Below, in pieces: positions 49,242 through 61,521 of a DNA stretch of 64,000 bases; position 1 is the stretch's first letter; every line of letters starts with the position of its first letter. Source of the stretch: Steinernema hermaphroditum. Taxonomy: Eukaryota; Nematoda; Chromadorea; Rhabditida; Steinernematidae. Location: NCBI GenBank assembly GCA_030435675.1, contig CM059622.1:5766001-5830000 (forward strand), in the 5' to 3' direction. Both the position numbers and the translations under genes were made by a program. The notes under the pieces were generated by a model. That model was not told where the DNA came from and made no database searches. It saw nothing but the letters and a program-made list of their open reading frames with translations.

Positions 49242-52155
49242 GTTGGGATGCGCAGATGGATGGCAGAGATTAGGGAGTGACAGCCCTCCGTCGCTTGAGG
49301 GAGCTTCTTGAGTGATCGCCGGCGCCTATAATCTGCAAACGGCGCGTAGTGTCCACAAAGACGATGTCGCCGAGGAGCCGAAGGGGCTAATTTGTCTCCT
49401 TGTGTGGGGGAGGGCTTAGGGTGCGCACCGCCAGGGGCTAATTACAGAAGAGTCAATAATGCATGCATCGCGCGCTTCAGGGGACGAATCGGTAATCGAT
49501 AGAACGAGGCGAAAAAGCGGAAAGTAAAAGCAATTGACAACAACAGAGGCGTCGTAATTGGCTCTTGAGGTGTCGAATTTCGGCGAGGGCACCAGGAACA
49601 CCCTCGCGGCTTCGGGCCTCCGAAGCAACAGAGAACAGAATCGATTCGGCAAATTGTCGCGCGCGGCGAAAACAAGCGCGAAAACACGCCGCAAGGAGGT
49701 CGTAAACGTGGCTCTCGGCCCCGGCTTCATGGAGGGTCTTTCAGCTGCGCGGGCTTATTAGCCTTGCGCGGCGCCGCGAGGGGACAACGCAGGGAAGAGG
49801 TCCTTCCCGATCGATGCCCGGGGAAGCGACTTCGGGCGAATCCGAAGCGCCTCCCACCGTTTCGGCATTCTTGTCAAATGAGTGCGTAAACGATTAGGGC
49901 ATTCGGAGGAGAATCGCTGAAGTTCGCACGTAATCCCGAGGGTAAACAGCGCCTTCGGGGGGCGCGGCGCTCGTGCCGTCGGAGTTGACGCATCGCGCGA
50001 TTATTCGATTCTTTTGAGGATCCTCCAGGGCCTCGGGGGAGTGACGCAGTCGAGGAGTTTTCTGAGAATAATGGGAACATAAGAGGTATTCGTTACGCTG
50101 AAGAGGACTTGAATGGAGTTACTGTATCTTTCTTGAAAAGCGACACGCGTGCACACACATAAGCAGACGGTGTTTCGCTGGGGTTTACACTACCATTCTT
50201 CGGCACTTATACGAGCTAAAATTTTTTGGAATTGAATGGATTTATCTTTGCGCAGATAGCTCTCTACACAGAAGCAGTGCAGCGAATGCGTACTGTTGTG
50301 TGATTTCAAACGTCAAAGGTTACGGTATAGCGGCCATTTGCAGAAAAAAAAACTGATCGAACAAACAAGGACCGCTCATCCTACCACAAGATCTGAGAAA
50401 TGGTTTTGGAGTCTCGTAGACATATTTGTACACTCTGACAAGACAGAAGTGGCTTCATGATCTTTGTCTGTCTACAAACTAGACGTGTCGGCAAACCTAT
50501 TCTAAAAACATATTCTAGACAACATCTACCTACACTACTTCTCAATGAGTCTGTAGACAAATATTGGACATGCAAACATAAAAGCCACTCGTTACGCTGA
50601 AGATGGCTTATTCTTTTATTGTTGTAGTTTTGTTGACTGTCGACATAATAAAAAACGTTATTGTGAAATTATGATTTGTGATGTGGAAATTTTTGTCCCA
50701 CCAAGACGGTGCTGTAACTTTTTTTTGGTGTTGTCTGTTTGGGCTGAAATTTTAAATTAAGTGTCTCTAGGGGCGGAACTTTAGGTATTTAAAGTTTTGG
50801 GCCGATATCGTGTCGGGAGCCCGAGATATAGTCCATTTTGTGGTTTTTCAATTTCAACCCACGTTTACTGTAGCATTACTTAAACTAACATATAAGCACA
50901 AAATCGCCGCCGAGCCCGGCGATTTTCCTTTAAGACTCAGTCTTAAACTTAAGACGTTCAGCGGTTGGTGAAATCGCGAGGGCATTGGTTTTGCGAAATC
51001 GGAAAGCGGGGTCTCGATACGATTCGCCTGTGTGGCAGGGGCATTGCAGGCGAGCGAAGCGAGCCTGTAGAAGTGTTTCTTTGTGTTTTTACATTGCATT
51101 AGCTTAATCTAACTTCACAGAAGTTAATCTGTCGCGCAGCTTCGCATATCCCTAGTTTACATTATAGTCGCCGTAATTTCAATGGGTCAAGGCTCCTGAC
51201 ACGAAAAGTGCGCTTTTTGGAAATGTCGCACGCGTTTCGCCATTGGATCGTGGAGTTACATCAGAGAATGATGCGTAACTCGAGAACGAGAGGTTATTTA
51301 GGAAAAGTGAACTGTGATTTTGAAGAGGAGAACTTGCTCGTTCGAATGAGGCTTAGCTTGTGCAATTTGATGGCCCCTGTGTGGAGTTATTAAGCGATTA
51401 TTATTTTAGTACCGTCTAATATGACCTGAGGCGCCTTGTGCACATGAAACATACGCACTGTCTTAGCTTTTAAGCCTTTCAGAGCTGATATATGACCCAC
51501 GACGTTTCAAAATGCGTATGGAATCAGAAAAAAACCAAGATTACTACAGGCTCCCTTTGCTAGAAGCGAACGTCTGAATTTTACTAGTAGTTTCACCTTC
51601 AAGCTTCAGTGATGCAAAATTGGTTCATTAACAAGCGTTACAGTGTTTAGGAACTCAGATGGTAGTACAAGCGACTCTGGTAGTGGTGACACTGATGAAT
51701 AGCCCGCGTTCAGTAGTGCTGTATGCTGTTAAATTGACTTAGACTGGTAGTCTGTTTCATAAATCGTTCAATTCCGGCGCGTGGAGTGAGTGTTGAGGTG
51801 CAAGCCATATATCATTCGACGAGGCGTTCAATTCTCCACGAAATCATAGTAGGAATTTCTGCAAAACGTCCTAGATCGCGCAAAATCAACGAAACAAGAT
51901 AGAAACTCTTCAACTCCATTGTAAAAGTCGGGCACGGCGCAAAATTACGGTAATTTGGTGGTCCCACCACGAGGACCTTGCAAACCCAATGAAATTACGG
52001 TTATCTTCGAAGGAATACCGTACTTCCTTAAGGCAACATTTGTGTTTACTTCTGATGCATCGCAATCCTTTCGAAGGAAACCGATTTATATGACCCAATC
52101 GGAATCGAAGGATCGAAGCGATGGACAAGATCATGGATAAAGTGAACAGCCTTCC
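49242..52155. other. 2.9 kb region with no supported gene
   Basis: GC-rich up to about 50050, then A/T-rich. Open frames are short and unlike known families. GTCTG/CAGAC words and TGTCTACA motifs are frequent at 50390-50570. A local inverted repeat AAGACTCAGTCTT occurs at about 50932-50944. Confidence 0.4.
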
Positions 52156-52885
52156 TTTGGCAAGAGGAGACTTCTCGGATAACTTCAGCTGGTAGTTGAA
52201 CGATCGCGAAAGAAGGCGACGTCTGGTGTCGTATTCGTGGCAAGCCAAGTTCGGGATCTCCAGCAGCATGGAGCAGATGAGGTACACGAACTCCATAAGC
52301 TCGATGTTAATGTGCATGTGGTAAGGAATCTGTCTCGAGCGCTCGATCTTCTCCTGCTCGGGAGTCTTTTCGGCTTGACGGGGAGTTATCAGGCAGCTCT
52401 GAGCCAACAATTCCTTCACACGCTGAGTGTTTTGGATCTCCGAAAGTCTCTGGTGAGCCTCTCGGATGAAACCGTGACAGAAAGCGCACAGTACAAGCTG
52501 GCAGATAGTACGGTTGTACAAAATCTAAACCAAACCATTGTCAAGAATACTCCAACACCGGCATATCTACCTGAGAGGAAACATCAGAATGATCAACGAT
52601 CGCTTGAAGATGCGACATCAACATCAGATCTCTGGCGCGGTGCCAGCGATCATGAAGAGCGTGGTGGTAAATCTGGCACAGCATAGCGCGCTGGCGTTCA
52701 CGCTTAGCTTCGGGGAAGGCATACACCTTCGTGCAAAGCTCCTGCAAGAGCTGCATCGCTGCGTCGGACTCTCCATTCTCTTCGGGAGCGTACTAAAATG
52801 ACAGCTATTTTACGCTCGTTAGCCGTTGAGATACCTTGTAGTACAAGTGCTCAATGCGGAGCATGTACATCTGCCACATCTCATC
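52156..52885 (-). pseudogene. Truncated eIF3 subunit C gene fragment
   Basis: Three exon-like blocks (52885-52835, 52792-52571, 52524-52156) with good splice sites encode a continuous internal part of eIF3c: DEMWQMYMLRIEHLYYK, AMLCQIYHHALHDRWHRARD, LYNRTICQLVLCAFCHG, PEQEKIERSRQIPYHMHIN and ARRRLLSRSFNYQL-type sequence. The first half of the protein and the C-terminal PCI/winged-helix region are missing; homology ends abruptly after SEKSPLAK. Retained introns mean it arose by segmental duplication or decay of a gene, not by retroposition. No stop codon lies within the blocks, so it is young or still partly constrained. Confidence 0.8.
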
Positions 52886-53011
52886 CTGCAGGAAATATTC
52901 AGTACCGAACAGCCGACCGAACAGTCATGAAATCCTTAGCCGGTCTCGCTTTTTTTACCGACCAGCAAAGTGTAGCAAGCGTTCTGTGCTCTGTGGGACG
53001 AGGCACAGAAC

Positions 53012-53527
53012 ATGGACTCGCTTTTCCGGTCGTTTTTCCGGAGCTACATTGGTAAGAACAACGTTCCCAACGAGGAAATTCCGGACTTCACACCCGGTTG
53101 CGGAGCTGACTGTAAGCATTAACCACTTCAACTACACACTCTTTTTTCTTCAGTTATCGTTAGGAATCAGTTAATGAACGAAAGACCACGCGGTGTCATC
53201 TACCCGCCCGCAATGTGGAACCTCTACGAGCGGACTCTCAACGGCCAATCCAGGACAAAAAAAGAGCAAGAGTTCGCCATGCACTCTCTTCGAGAGTACA
53301 CAGTGAATCACTCACGCGGTCTCCGGCAGCGCCCACAACGTTATCGATATCGGCTTCACAGCAAGGAGTTCATGGACATCGTACACCGCTGGGACAGTAA
53401 TGACGACCCCGTTCAGTATCTTAGGACGTTGGCCCCGCACAGCCAGTCCCTTGATTCGTGCAACGTTGATCCCGGTGAAGACTGCGATGATGAGGATAAT
53501 GCCGAAGAAAGCGCACAAACGGATTGA
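53012..53527 (+). CDS. Unrecognised 157-residue protein
   Basis: Two exons, 53012-53111 and 53154-53527, join in phase. The product begins MDSLFRSFFRSYIGKNN and ends in an acidic tail (DPGEDCDDEDNAEESAQ), with an arginine/tyrosine-rich centre (RQRPQRYRYRLHSKEF). No signal peptide, membrane segment or known domain is seen. AATAAA follows at about 53562. It is transcribed away from the eIF3c fragment and lies in a repeat-rich neighbourhood, so it may be an orphan gene or a piece of a larger damaged one. Confidence 0.5.
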
Positions 53528-53652
53528 TGGATTATATTTGAACCTCTTTAACACATTTGTGAAATAAAGTATTTCGCTGTAAGGCACACGCTGTTTTGGC
53601 CTCTCCAACGCGCTGATATTCTTTACGTCTGGACATGACTGCACAACTGCCA

Positions 53653-53735
53653 GGCTCGCATTAAATTAACAGGCATAGTCCTATTACCAAGCCAAGCCAT
53701 GTCGGGGTTTGCCGAAGCCGCGACGGGTTCTTCAA
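53653..53735 (+). repeat. Relative of the 23.7 kb AAGCC repeat
   Basis: GGCTCGCATTAAATTAACAG, GGCATAGTCCT, AAGCCAAGCC and GGGGTTTGCC occur in the same order as at 23690-23790. Confidence 0.6.
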
Positions 53736-53742
53736 ACACGGC

Positions 53743-54395
53743 GGTCTTTTTTTGCGGCGGTGTCTTTTTACGGCGCTCTTTTTTCCGGTGGTCTTTCTAT
53801 GCGGCGGTCATTTTGTGGCGCTCTTTTTGCGGCGACCACTCACTCGTGTCACGGTGGCGAGCGGTCGGTCCCTCATTCGCTCTCCGAGTGTCTGATCGGT
53901 CTGATAGCAAACCCTGTGGCATGTTTGAGTCTTCCGGCCTCCAGAGGGAATTGGGACACCCGGAAGCCGTAGTCCCACCACCGCTGACAACAAGATGTCC
54001 AACGCCAAGAAGCCGACGCCCAACGCTGCGTGAGATGTCATCCCGAAGGTCGCCGACGCTCTGAGGACGCCACCACCACCGAAGACGCAACTCCCGGACC
54101 ACGGACTCGTCTCTCCGAAGCCCCACAGTGCTCTAAATGCCCGCGAAGAAGATGTTCCGTCAAATTTCCGGAGGTTCGCTGATTTCCAGATGTCCCGTGA
54201 AGCGCGCCGTCTACGACCGGATCGACATCGACGCCAAGCCAGGGATGAAGTCGTCTGTCTGCCAGACATCCTCTGTTTGTCTATTTTCGGTGTCGTGCAA
54301 GGCGTAAGCCCTTGATTCACGAAATAAAGTCGTAAAAAAAGTCTTTTTGCGGCGCTCTTTTTTTCGGCGGTCATTCTAAAAGCGCTCTTTTTTCG
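53743..54395 (+). repeat. T-rich GCGGCG tandem array split by a SINE-like insertion
   Basis: Irregular units of the form GCGGCG-(G/C)TC-TTTTTT cover 53743-53834 and resume at 54342-54395. The interruption is SINE-like copy B. Confidence 0.7.
53822..54354 (+). mobile_element. SINE-like retroposon copy B
   Basis: The 507 bp insert (53835-54341) is flanked by TCTTTTTGCGGCG at 53822-53834 and 54342-54354. Because the host array is itself repetitive, this duplication is weaker evidence than for copy A. The body matches copy A from CTCACTCGTGTCACGGTGG to GATTCACGAAATAAAG. Its tail is short and A-rich rather than TAAG repeats. Confidence 0.82.
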
Positions 54396-54433
54396 GCGTT
54401 ATTATCGCCACACCGTGGTCTTTCCTTGATCTT

Positions 54434-55702
54434 ATGCAAAGGTGGGAGAAGAAGGAAATGGAAGAAGATGAGTCTTTACGAAAGGCGATCCCCTCTCTGG
54501 AGCCCAAGAACCTTGCCTTCTACGGACAAAGGGTCCAGGTCGAAGTGGGGAGAGCAATAGCCCAGTGGATGGGAAGGCCCTTCCAGAGGATCCGTCTCAA
54601 GGCGAATGCCCGCGCTCAGGACCTCCTGGGGACGTCCTCGTCAATGGGCCTCATGATGAAGGCCGTAGTGAAGGCGAAGTGCTGCAACCTTGTGATCTTC
54701 ATCGACGACGTGGAGAAGGTCAAGAACAGGAAGGTGAAGCAGATCATCTCGCAGTTGGGCGACCATAGGAAGAATCGCTCTTTCTTTGATAGGTTCCTCG
54801 GGGTCCCCTTCGATCTCAGCGAAGTCCTCTTCATCGTTTCCATAGATTCAAAGTCTCTTCAAAGAGAAAAGCCGATGAAACTTTCCCACTTCTCGCCATC
54901 GTGTCCACTCGACGAATTCACTACAGAGCAGTGTGTCGAAGTGATGAAACATCAGTTGATTCCAAAAGTGCTTCCCGAATACAACCGGGAGTCGTCTCCC
55001 CTCCACGACTCCCTTCTGAAGGTGATCGTCGACGATTTTACCCACAAATAAATGCTGGATGAACTGGAAGACATCCTCAGGCTGATTATCTACAAAGTGG
55101 GAGATGCCACGGAGATTTCTGAGTCACTTCTGCGTAAAAGTTGCGCCAAACAGTACCGATGGAGTGAGGAGAGTCGGGACATCTACGACAGGGACGGAAA
55201 GCGCCGTCCTGGTTGTATGACGATTTTGGGCGTTGCACATAAAGGAGGAATGTCTTCTCTGAAGGTGGATTTTGCCGAAAGAAACGAGATCGTCAACGGA
55301 CAGCCAGTGCAGTCCATGTCCGTCAAAATCTGTCACAACTACCTGCTGGTAAATACGGAGAAATATCAACTTCCAGAGCAGTTAAAGGTGTGTTTGCGGT
55401 CAAACAATACAGTAACCCTTGATTTGAAGAGAGAGGTTAAAGTCACCTTTCACGACGTCAATGGAGATGGATCCTCGTCCGGCTGTGCCATCTTCTTGTC
55501 CTTCTTTTCCCTCTTTTCCCTCACTGGTCGAAGAATCCGAAGCGATTCTGTCGTCAGCGGGGAGATAACCCTTTCTGGACGAGTAGAACCGATCGGAGGC
55601 GTCTACATGAAAACCATGGCCGCCTACAAGAAGGGAGTCCGAAGGGTCGTGCTTCCAATGGGCAAAACATTTTCGAAAATTTCAAATGGAGAAAGTGCGT
55701 AG
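54434..55702 (+). pseudogene. Degenerate Lon-type AAA+ protease relic
   Basis: Two adjoining frames, 54434-55051 and 55052-55702, are one reading frame interrupted by a single TAA (55049-55051). The first aligns to the Lon AAA+ module: a Walker-B-like VIFIDDVEK and FFDRFLGVPFDLSEVLFIV are clear, but the Walker A GxxGxGKT is replaced (FYGQRVQVEVGRAIA). The second aligns to the peptidase domain: DGSSSGC keeps the Ser position and GGVYMKTMAAYKKGV keeps the Lys of the Ser-Lys dyad. The N-terminal substrate domain and the last 30-40 residues are missing. The 5' side runs into the tandem array. It is most likely a pseudogene; a two-part pseudoenzyme is a remote alternative. Confidence 0.75.
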
Positions 55703-55819
55703 GTCCCACAGGGAATAAATTCCCGCTCCTACAAACCCCGTCCTAAACTCCCCTCGCCCGCTCGTTCCCCGCCAACGCAGTCGTCCACCCAGCGAAGCGC
55801 CGTTTGCAGCATCTGTGCA

Positions 55820-57220
<1,401 letters not shown>

Positions 57221-57687
57221 AGTTTTGTAATATATTTTATTTTTAATTTTACGATGGATGTCTTGTGTTGATTTATTAAATTCTAGGTAAGATGCGACGT
57301 GTTTCAATTCGACTGGGTGTGTTTCGTGAATTGGGATGAGTCAGGCAGTTGTAGTACTTCTGATTCGGGGCTGCTTTGTGTTCGAACGGCAGCCAGATGG
57401 ACGTCTAGGTTGCTTCTGGACGTTACGTCGAAAACTGTTCATTTCTCGCTTTCGGATGAGTCCGTATTAGCCGGTCTAGACAATGCTGGAAATTCCTTGA
57501 CAGACAGACAGACTGTCTAGAGTTTGTCTGGAGGTCTCGTAGTTCTTTTGCTTCACGAAACGCTCGTAATATATCAGTGATCAACACAATATGACGCGTG
57601 CAATGTGATGCAACGAAATGTTTCTCTCGTTCAGTCTTCGCGTCGCCTTCTTCTTTGACCCATACTTCCTTTGTTCACATCTTGAAA
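57221..57687. other. Intergenic region
   Basis: 3' UTR of the RSK-like kinase (poly(A)-like ATTAAA nearby) and upstream sequence of the racemase. CAGAC/GTCTAGAC words cluster at 57470-57530. No remnant of an RSK C-terminal kinase domain was found in six frames. Confidence 0.5.
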
Positions 57688-58875
57688 ATGGCTCCGCTTT
57701 TGCATCTTCCCGTGATCGAAGCTGCTGAGCGTCGGATCCGTCCTTTCCTCCATAAAACTGCCATTCTGACGTCGTCATATCTGGACGGTCTCAGCGGCAA
57801 GCAGCTTTTCTTCAAATGTGAAAATCTGCAGAAAACGGGCTCTTTCAAGGCGCGTGGGGCGCTGAATGCTGTGAGTCTCTCCCATGGAGGATTGATTGAT
57901 AGATATGCGTTCAGATCACGGCGGCTCGAGAGGAAGGTGCGCTGAAAGGAGTGGTAGGCATCTAGATATCGTCCAGACAACTCCTGGCCTGTTTTCAGAT
58001 CACACAAAGCAGCGGAAACCACGGCCAAGCCCTCGCTTGGGCGGCGGCGCAGGCGGAGACGCCGTGCATCGTCGTCGTGCCGAACAACGCGCCTCAGCCG
58101 AAGGTGGAGGCGATGCGCGGCTACGGCGCCGAGATCGTCTTCTGTGAGGCGACGATGAAGGATCGCGTGGAGACGTGCGATCGCCTCGCCCAGGAGAAGG
58201 GCTACCGTATCATCGACCCACACAACGACTATGATGTGATGGCCGGGCAAGGAACCCTTGGCCTTGAGCTTCTTGAGCAGGTACCCTCGCTCGACACCGT
58301 CATCATAGCCATCGGAGGCGGTGGACTGGCTGGCGGCGTCTCTCGCTACATCACCGAAAAGAACCCCAGTTGCAAAGGTACCTAAGATAAAAATCCATGA
58401 CCCTCTCTTTTCGTAGTTCTCTGTGTGGAGCCCGAAGGAAAAGAGCTTTCGAAGTCACTCGACGCCCGCAATCGTCTCTGGGACGACTCGAAGCTCCTGA
58501 CCACAATCGCTGACGGGTGCAGGCCGCTTCGAGTGGCCGACAAGTGCTTCGGAGAGCTTCTTGACACCGTCAGCGCCGACCATGTCGTCACTGTGGTATA
58601 TTCCGATCGGATTCCTTCCTTCTGACATATCTACATTTAGAGTGACGAAGAGATCGCCCAGTCAATGAAGCTGATCTTCGAGCGAATGAAGGTAGGCGCC
58701 TCTCTCCCACAGCTCCAACTTCTTCTTTCAGCTCGTCGTAGAACCTTCGGCCGCCATGGGACTCGCGGCAGTTCTGCAAACGCCCGAGATCCTGAACGAC
58801 TCTCAGAACGTAGGACTCATCCTCTGTGGTGGGAATGTGGACCTAACTAACGCGGTCAAATTGATGTACCCTTAA
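57688..58875 (+). CDS. Serine racemase / threonine dehydratase-like PLP enzyme
   Basis: Six exons (57688-57870, 57915-57953, 57999-58377, 58417-58595, 58641-58691, 58732-58875) give 324 residues, the usual length. Fold-type II PLP enzymes of this group interconvert L- and D-serine or dehydrate serine/threonine. The PLP lysine lies in TGSFKARGA. SSGNHGQALAW is the substrate loop, VVPNNAPQPKVEAM is family-typical, the phosphate cup is GGGGLAGG, and CGGNVDL closes the domain. The human-type metal-site acidic residues are plausible (VEPSAAMG region). Exon 2 is only 39 nt. Sequence alone cannot separate racemase from dehydratase activity. Confidence 0.9.
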
Positions 58876-58930
58876 CATGAAATCCAGTTAAATCAACAAA
58901 AACGATAACAACTGGTTAAAACCGGTGAAC

Positions 58931-60090
58931 CTAAAGCTCTTCACACGCGATCCTCTGCATCCACTCGTCCGATTCGTCTTCTGGCATTGTTACGCTCTCC
59001 ATCTCCGGCTCGTTATTCTGAAAAGAAGCAATCGAATGAGTTCACCCGAAAAGAGTTAAGTAGACAGACTAGTCTGGCGGAAATGAGACAGTCTGCAATC
59101 AACAAACACATCCAACACATGTCTGTCTCTCCCACGAATCGGTCGATGGCTTACATTACTGTTGTATAGCACCGCAGCGAACCGCTCCAGCTGCTCCATA
59201 TTCGGCCTTTCGCCCATCCGCATGCAGTAACAGTAGTAGTGGAAGAAGTCCCCGAACGTTTCTACGGTGCAGCTCCATCCCGAGTTTCTAAGAATAGCTG
59301 GTATTCTGGAAAATGGAAGAAGCTCAAAGTTTTCGGTAGGAAACAAACCTGAAGTGGGGTTGAGTGAAGGATATTGAGATGAAGAGCCCATCCGCCTTGA
59401 GGACACGTTGGACGGCGCGGAGAATGGCATCCACGTCACTGACCGCCTGCTCCGAGGGGTTCCACTGGCTCCGCTCGGCAACCAGTAACGACTCGATGCT
59501 GGCCTTCTCGATGACGACGTCAATGGAACCTGACGGGATCGAGTCGAGCGTCCGCATGTCGTTGCACACCCACTCCATGTGCGGGTCTGTCCGCCGTCCG
59601 TTCTCGATGAGCACTTCGGAGAAATCGACATTTGTAACGTTGGCGAATCCCTCGGAGACGAGGTTGTGCGAGAGTCGCGAATTTCCGCAGCCTATGTGCA
59701 GAATCCTGAAAAAATGGCCACTTACACACGGAAGCAGAACCATACAATAAGCGTTATGCTTCGAAACCATTGGATTCTCGACTCGAACCATCTCCTGCAA
59801 CCATACTTTACTATAGGGTTGGCATTCGAGTCAGAAAACGCCGACTCGACTCGAAGTGCCAACCCTACTCTACTACACGAGCAAAAGAATTCGACAAAAT
59901 GCACTTAGAGAGGAGGCAGCGCTGGCTGATAGATATACAAAATGGAGTTCACTTACCGGTCGGTTTTATTCAGATGCGGGAGGATCAGATGTCGGAACTT
60001 CTCCCAGTCGGCGAGCCACTCGAAGTGCGCTTCCTTGGCGAAGCGTCTGTCCCAGTAGGACTTCTCTCGGTATTGCAGCTTTGATTCCAT
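58931..60090 (-). CDS. EEF1AKMT4-like lysine methyltransferase
   Basis: Exons 60090-59957, 59705-59349, 59305-59155 and 59017-58931 encode 242 residues. The opening KSYWDRRFAKEAHFEWLADW is the family's N-terminal signature. SAM-binding motif I is LHIGCGNSRLS, then NVTNVDFSEVLIE, DMRTLD, VVIEKASIESLL and VLKADGLFISISFTQPHFR. Human EEF1AKMT4 methylates elongation factor eEF1A; the same substrate is inferred here. An acidic tail (PEDESDEWMQR) is encoded by the last exon. The ATG follows TGTTTCAG|TCAGCC, a likely trans-splice site. Intron 1 contains a 54 nt hairpin. Confidence 0.88.
59814..59867 (-). repeat. Hairpin in methyltransferase intron 1
   Basis: TAGGGTTGGCATTCGAGTC (59814-59832) and GACTCGAAGTGCCAACCCTA (59848-59867) are reverse complements except for one bulged base. 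The loop is 15 nt. Confidence 0.8.
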
Positions 60091-60661
60091 CGTGGCTGAC
60101 TGAAACATGCATGATTACAACCATGAGGATGAATAGAAAAAGCGCGATAAGAACGGACAGGAAATTTCGCAATTGGTCTCACTACGAAGTGACCTATATG
60201 GAAAGAAACGACTGAATGCTTATAGAATGCTTCGAATCTTTTTCTGATGACAAGTTATGAATAATTTCATAAAACAAACATTTCTGTGGGAGATACGGTA
60301 AATGACGACTATTGGAACCCTACAGTATTCTAGTTTTCACGAAACTCTCGTGGGAACAAGCGGAAAATCGTCCCTACGGTAGTGCCCCCGAGATTGTATG
60401 ACTTCCACCTCTGGACAACAACATATTTAATAGTAAACGCAGAGAACGTTTGTAAAACGTACACAAAGGCGAAAGAAGAGGACAAGCGCAGATTCCGTGC
60501 GTCTTGCGACGACGGGCAAATGGTTACATTAGGTGGAAGTTGGAGAGAACCAATAAATTAGAGGAGAGCACGTGGACGTCACTCGCAAACTTTATCGAGG
60601 GGAGTGACAACAACGATATTAAATACAGTAACAAGTGAGCAGCTAGGAGGCTCCGGAGCGT
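60091..60661. other. Intergenic region
   Basis: Upstream of the methyltransferase and downstream of pabp-2 (both minus). No gene is seen. TACGGTA words occur at 60296 and 60377. Confidence 0.4.
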
Positions 60662-61521
60662 TCAGTAGGGGGCGAAGCCGCGGCGTCGAGGGGCGCGGCC
60701 GCGGTTTCCTCGAAAGCCGCCGTAGATGTACTTAACGACCATGCGTGCCCGGCCGCGGCCACGGGGCGGACGGTTCGTCGTGCTGATGCCGGGCTTGTTA
60801 GTGCGCTTCGAAGAGACCTTGATCTGTCGGCCGCGGAAGAGCGACTCGTTCAGAGCCAGCGCGTTCTGCATGCCCTCCTTGTCGGTGAACTCGATGTAGG
60901 CGAACCTGAAGAGAGCGTATAATGATCGGAGGCGATGAGAGGAGAACACACCCTTTGGGATGGCCCGTGAACTTGTCGTAGAGGATGGTGACGCGTTCGA
61001 CGCTTCCGCAGCCGTGGAAGTGCTCTTCGAGTTCCTCGGGGCGGGAGTAGTAGTCGACCTGAAGGAGTGGAAAAGGTACTGATGTTGTTTTTTTCGCTTT
61101 TTATGGTATGATTGGAGATGTTTAAATCGCCACCCCAGTCAGATTCTTATTTTTTGAGCAAAGCTCTTTGAAGATCTGTCCCAAATACGGTATCTCTGTG
61201 GATTTTTGGGAGAAGCATCTCAAGGAGACTTACATTTCCGACGTACACGGACCGCGAGTCGATCTCGGCCTGCTCTTCGGGAGTGTGATGGTGCGCGGCG
61301 GGGCTGCCGGTGCTGTTGGCAGTGGCGGCGGACATCTCGCTCTGCATGGCGCGGATCTTCTGCGCCTCCTGCTCGATCTCCGACATGCGTTTTTCCAGAT
61401 TCTCCAGATCGGCGTCTTGCTCCATGGCTGAGCCCTCGTCGCCCCCGTTGGCAAAGATGTGCTCCTCGTCGAGTAGAATGTCGTCGGCGGCGGCCGCGGG
61501 TTCCGTGGTGGGCTCACTCAT
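60662..61521 (-). CDS. pabp-2: Nuclear poly(A)-binding protein PABPN1
   Basis: Three exons (61521-61234, 61058-60952, 60905-60662) encode 212 residues. PABPN1 binds growing poly(A) tails and stimulates poly(A) polymerase. An acidic N-terminus ([11 protein letters not shown]) leads to a coiled coil ([18 protein letters not shown]). The single RRM reads [46 protein letters not shown]. The C-terminus is arginine/glycine-rich ([22 protein letters not shown]), where PABPN1 is normally methylated and imported. The start is ATG at 61521, 6 nt behind an ACATCAG acceptor. This copy has the full acidic and RG regions and is the likely ancestral gene of the tandem pair. Confidence 0.95.

Noticed and set aside
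52907..53055. Possible extra 5' exon joining the eIF3c fragment and the orphan gene
   Set aside because: The two lie on opposite strands and no shared frame or splice pair connects them.
57221..57687. Hidden C-terminal kinase domain for the RSK-like gene
   Set aside because: All six frames were read; no HRD, DFG or APE-like segment is present.
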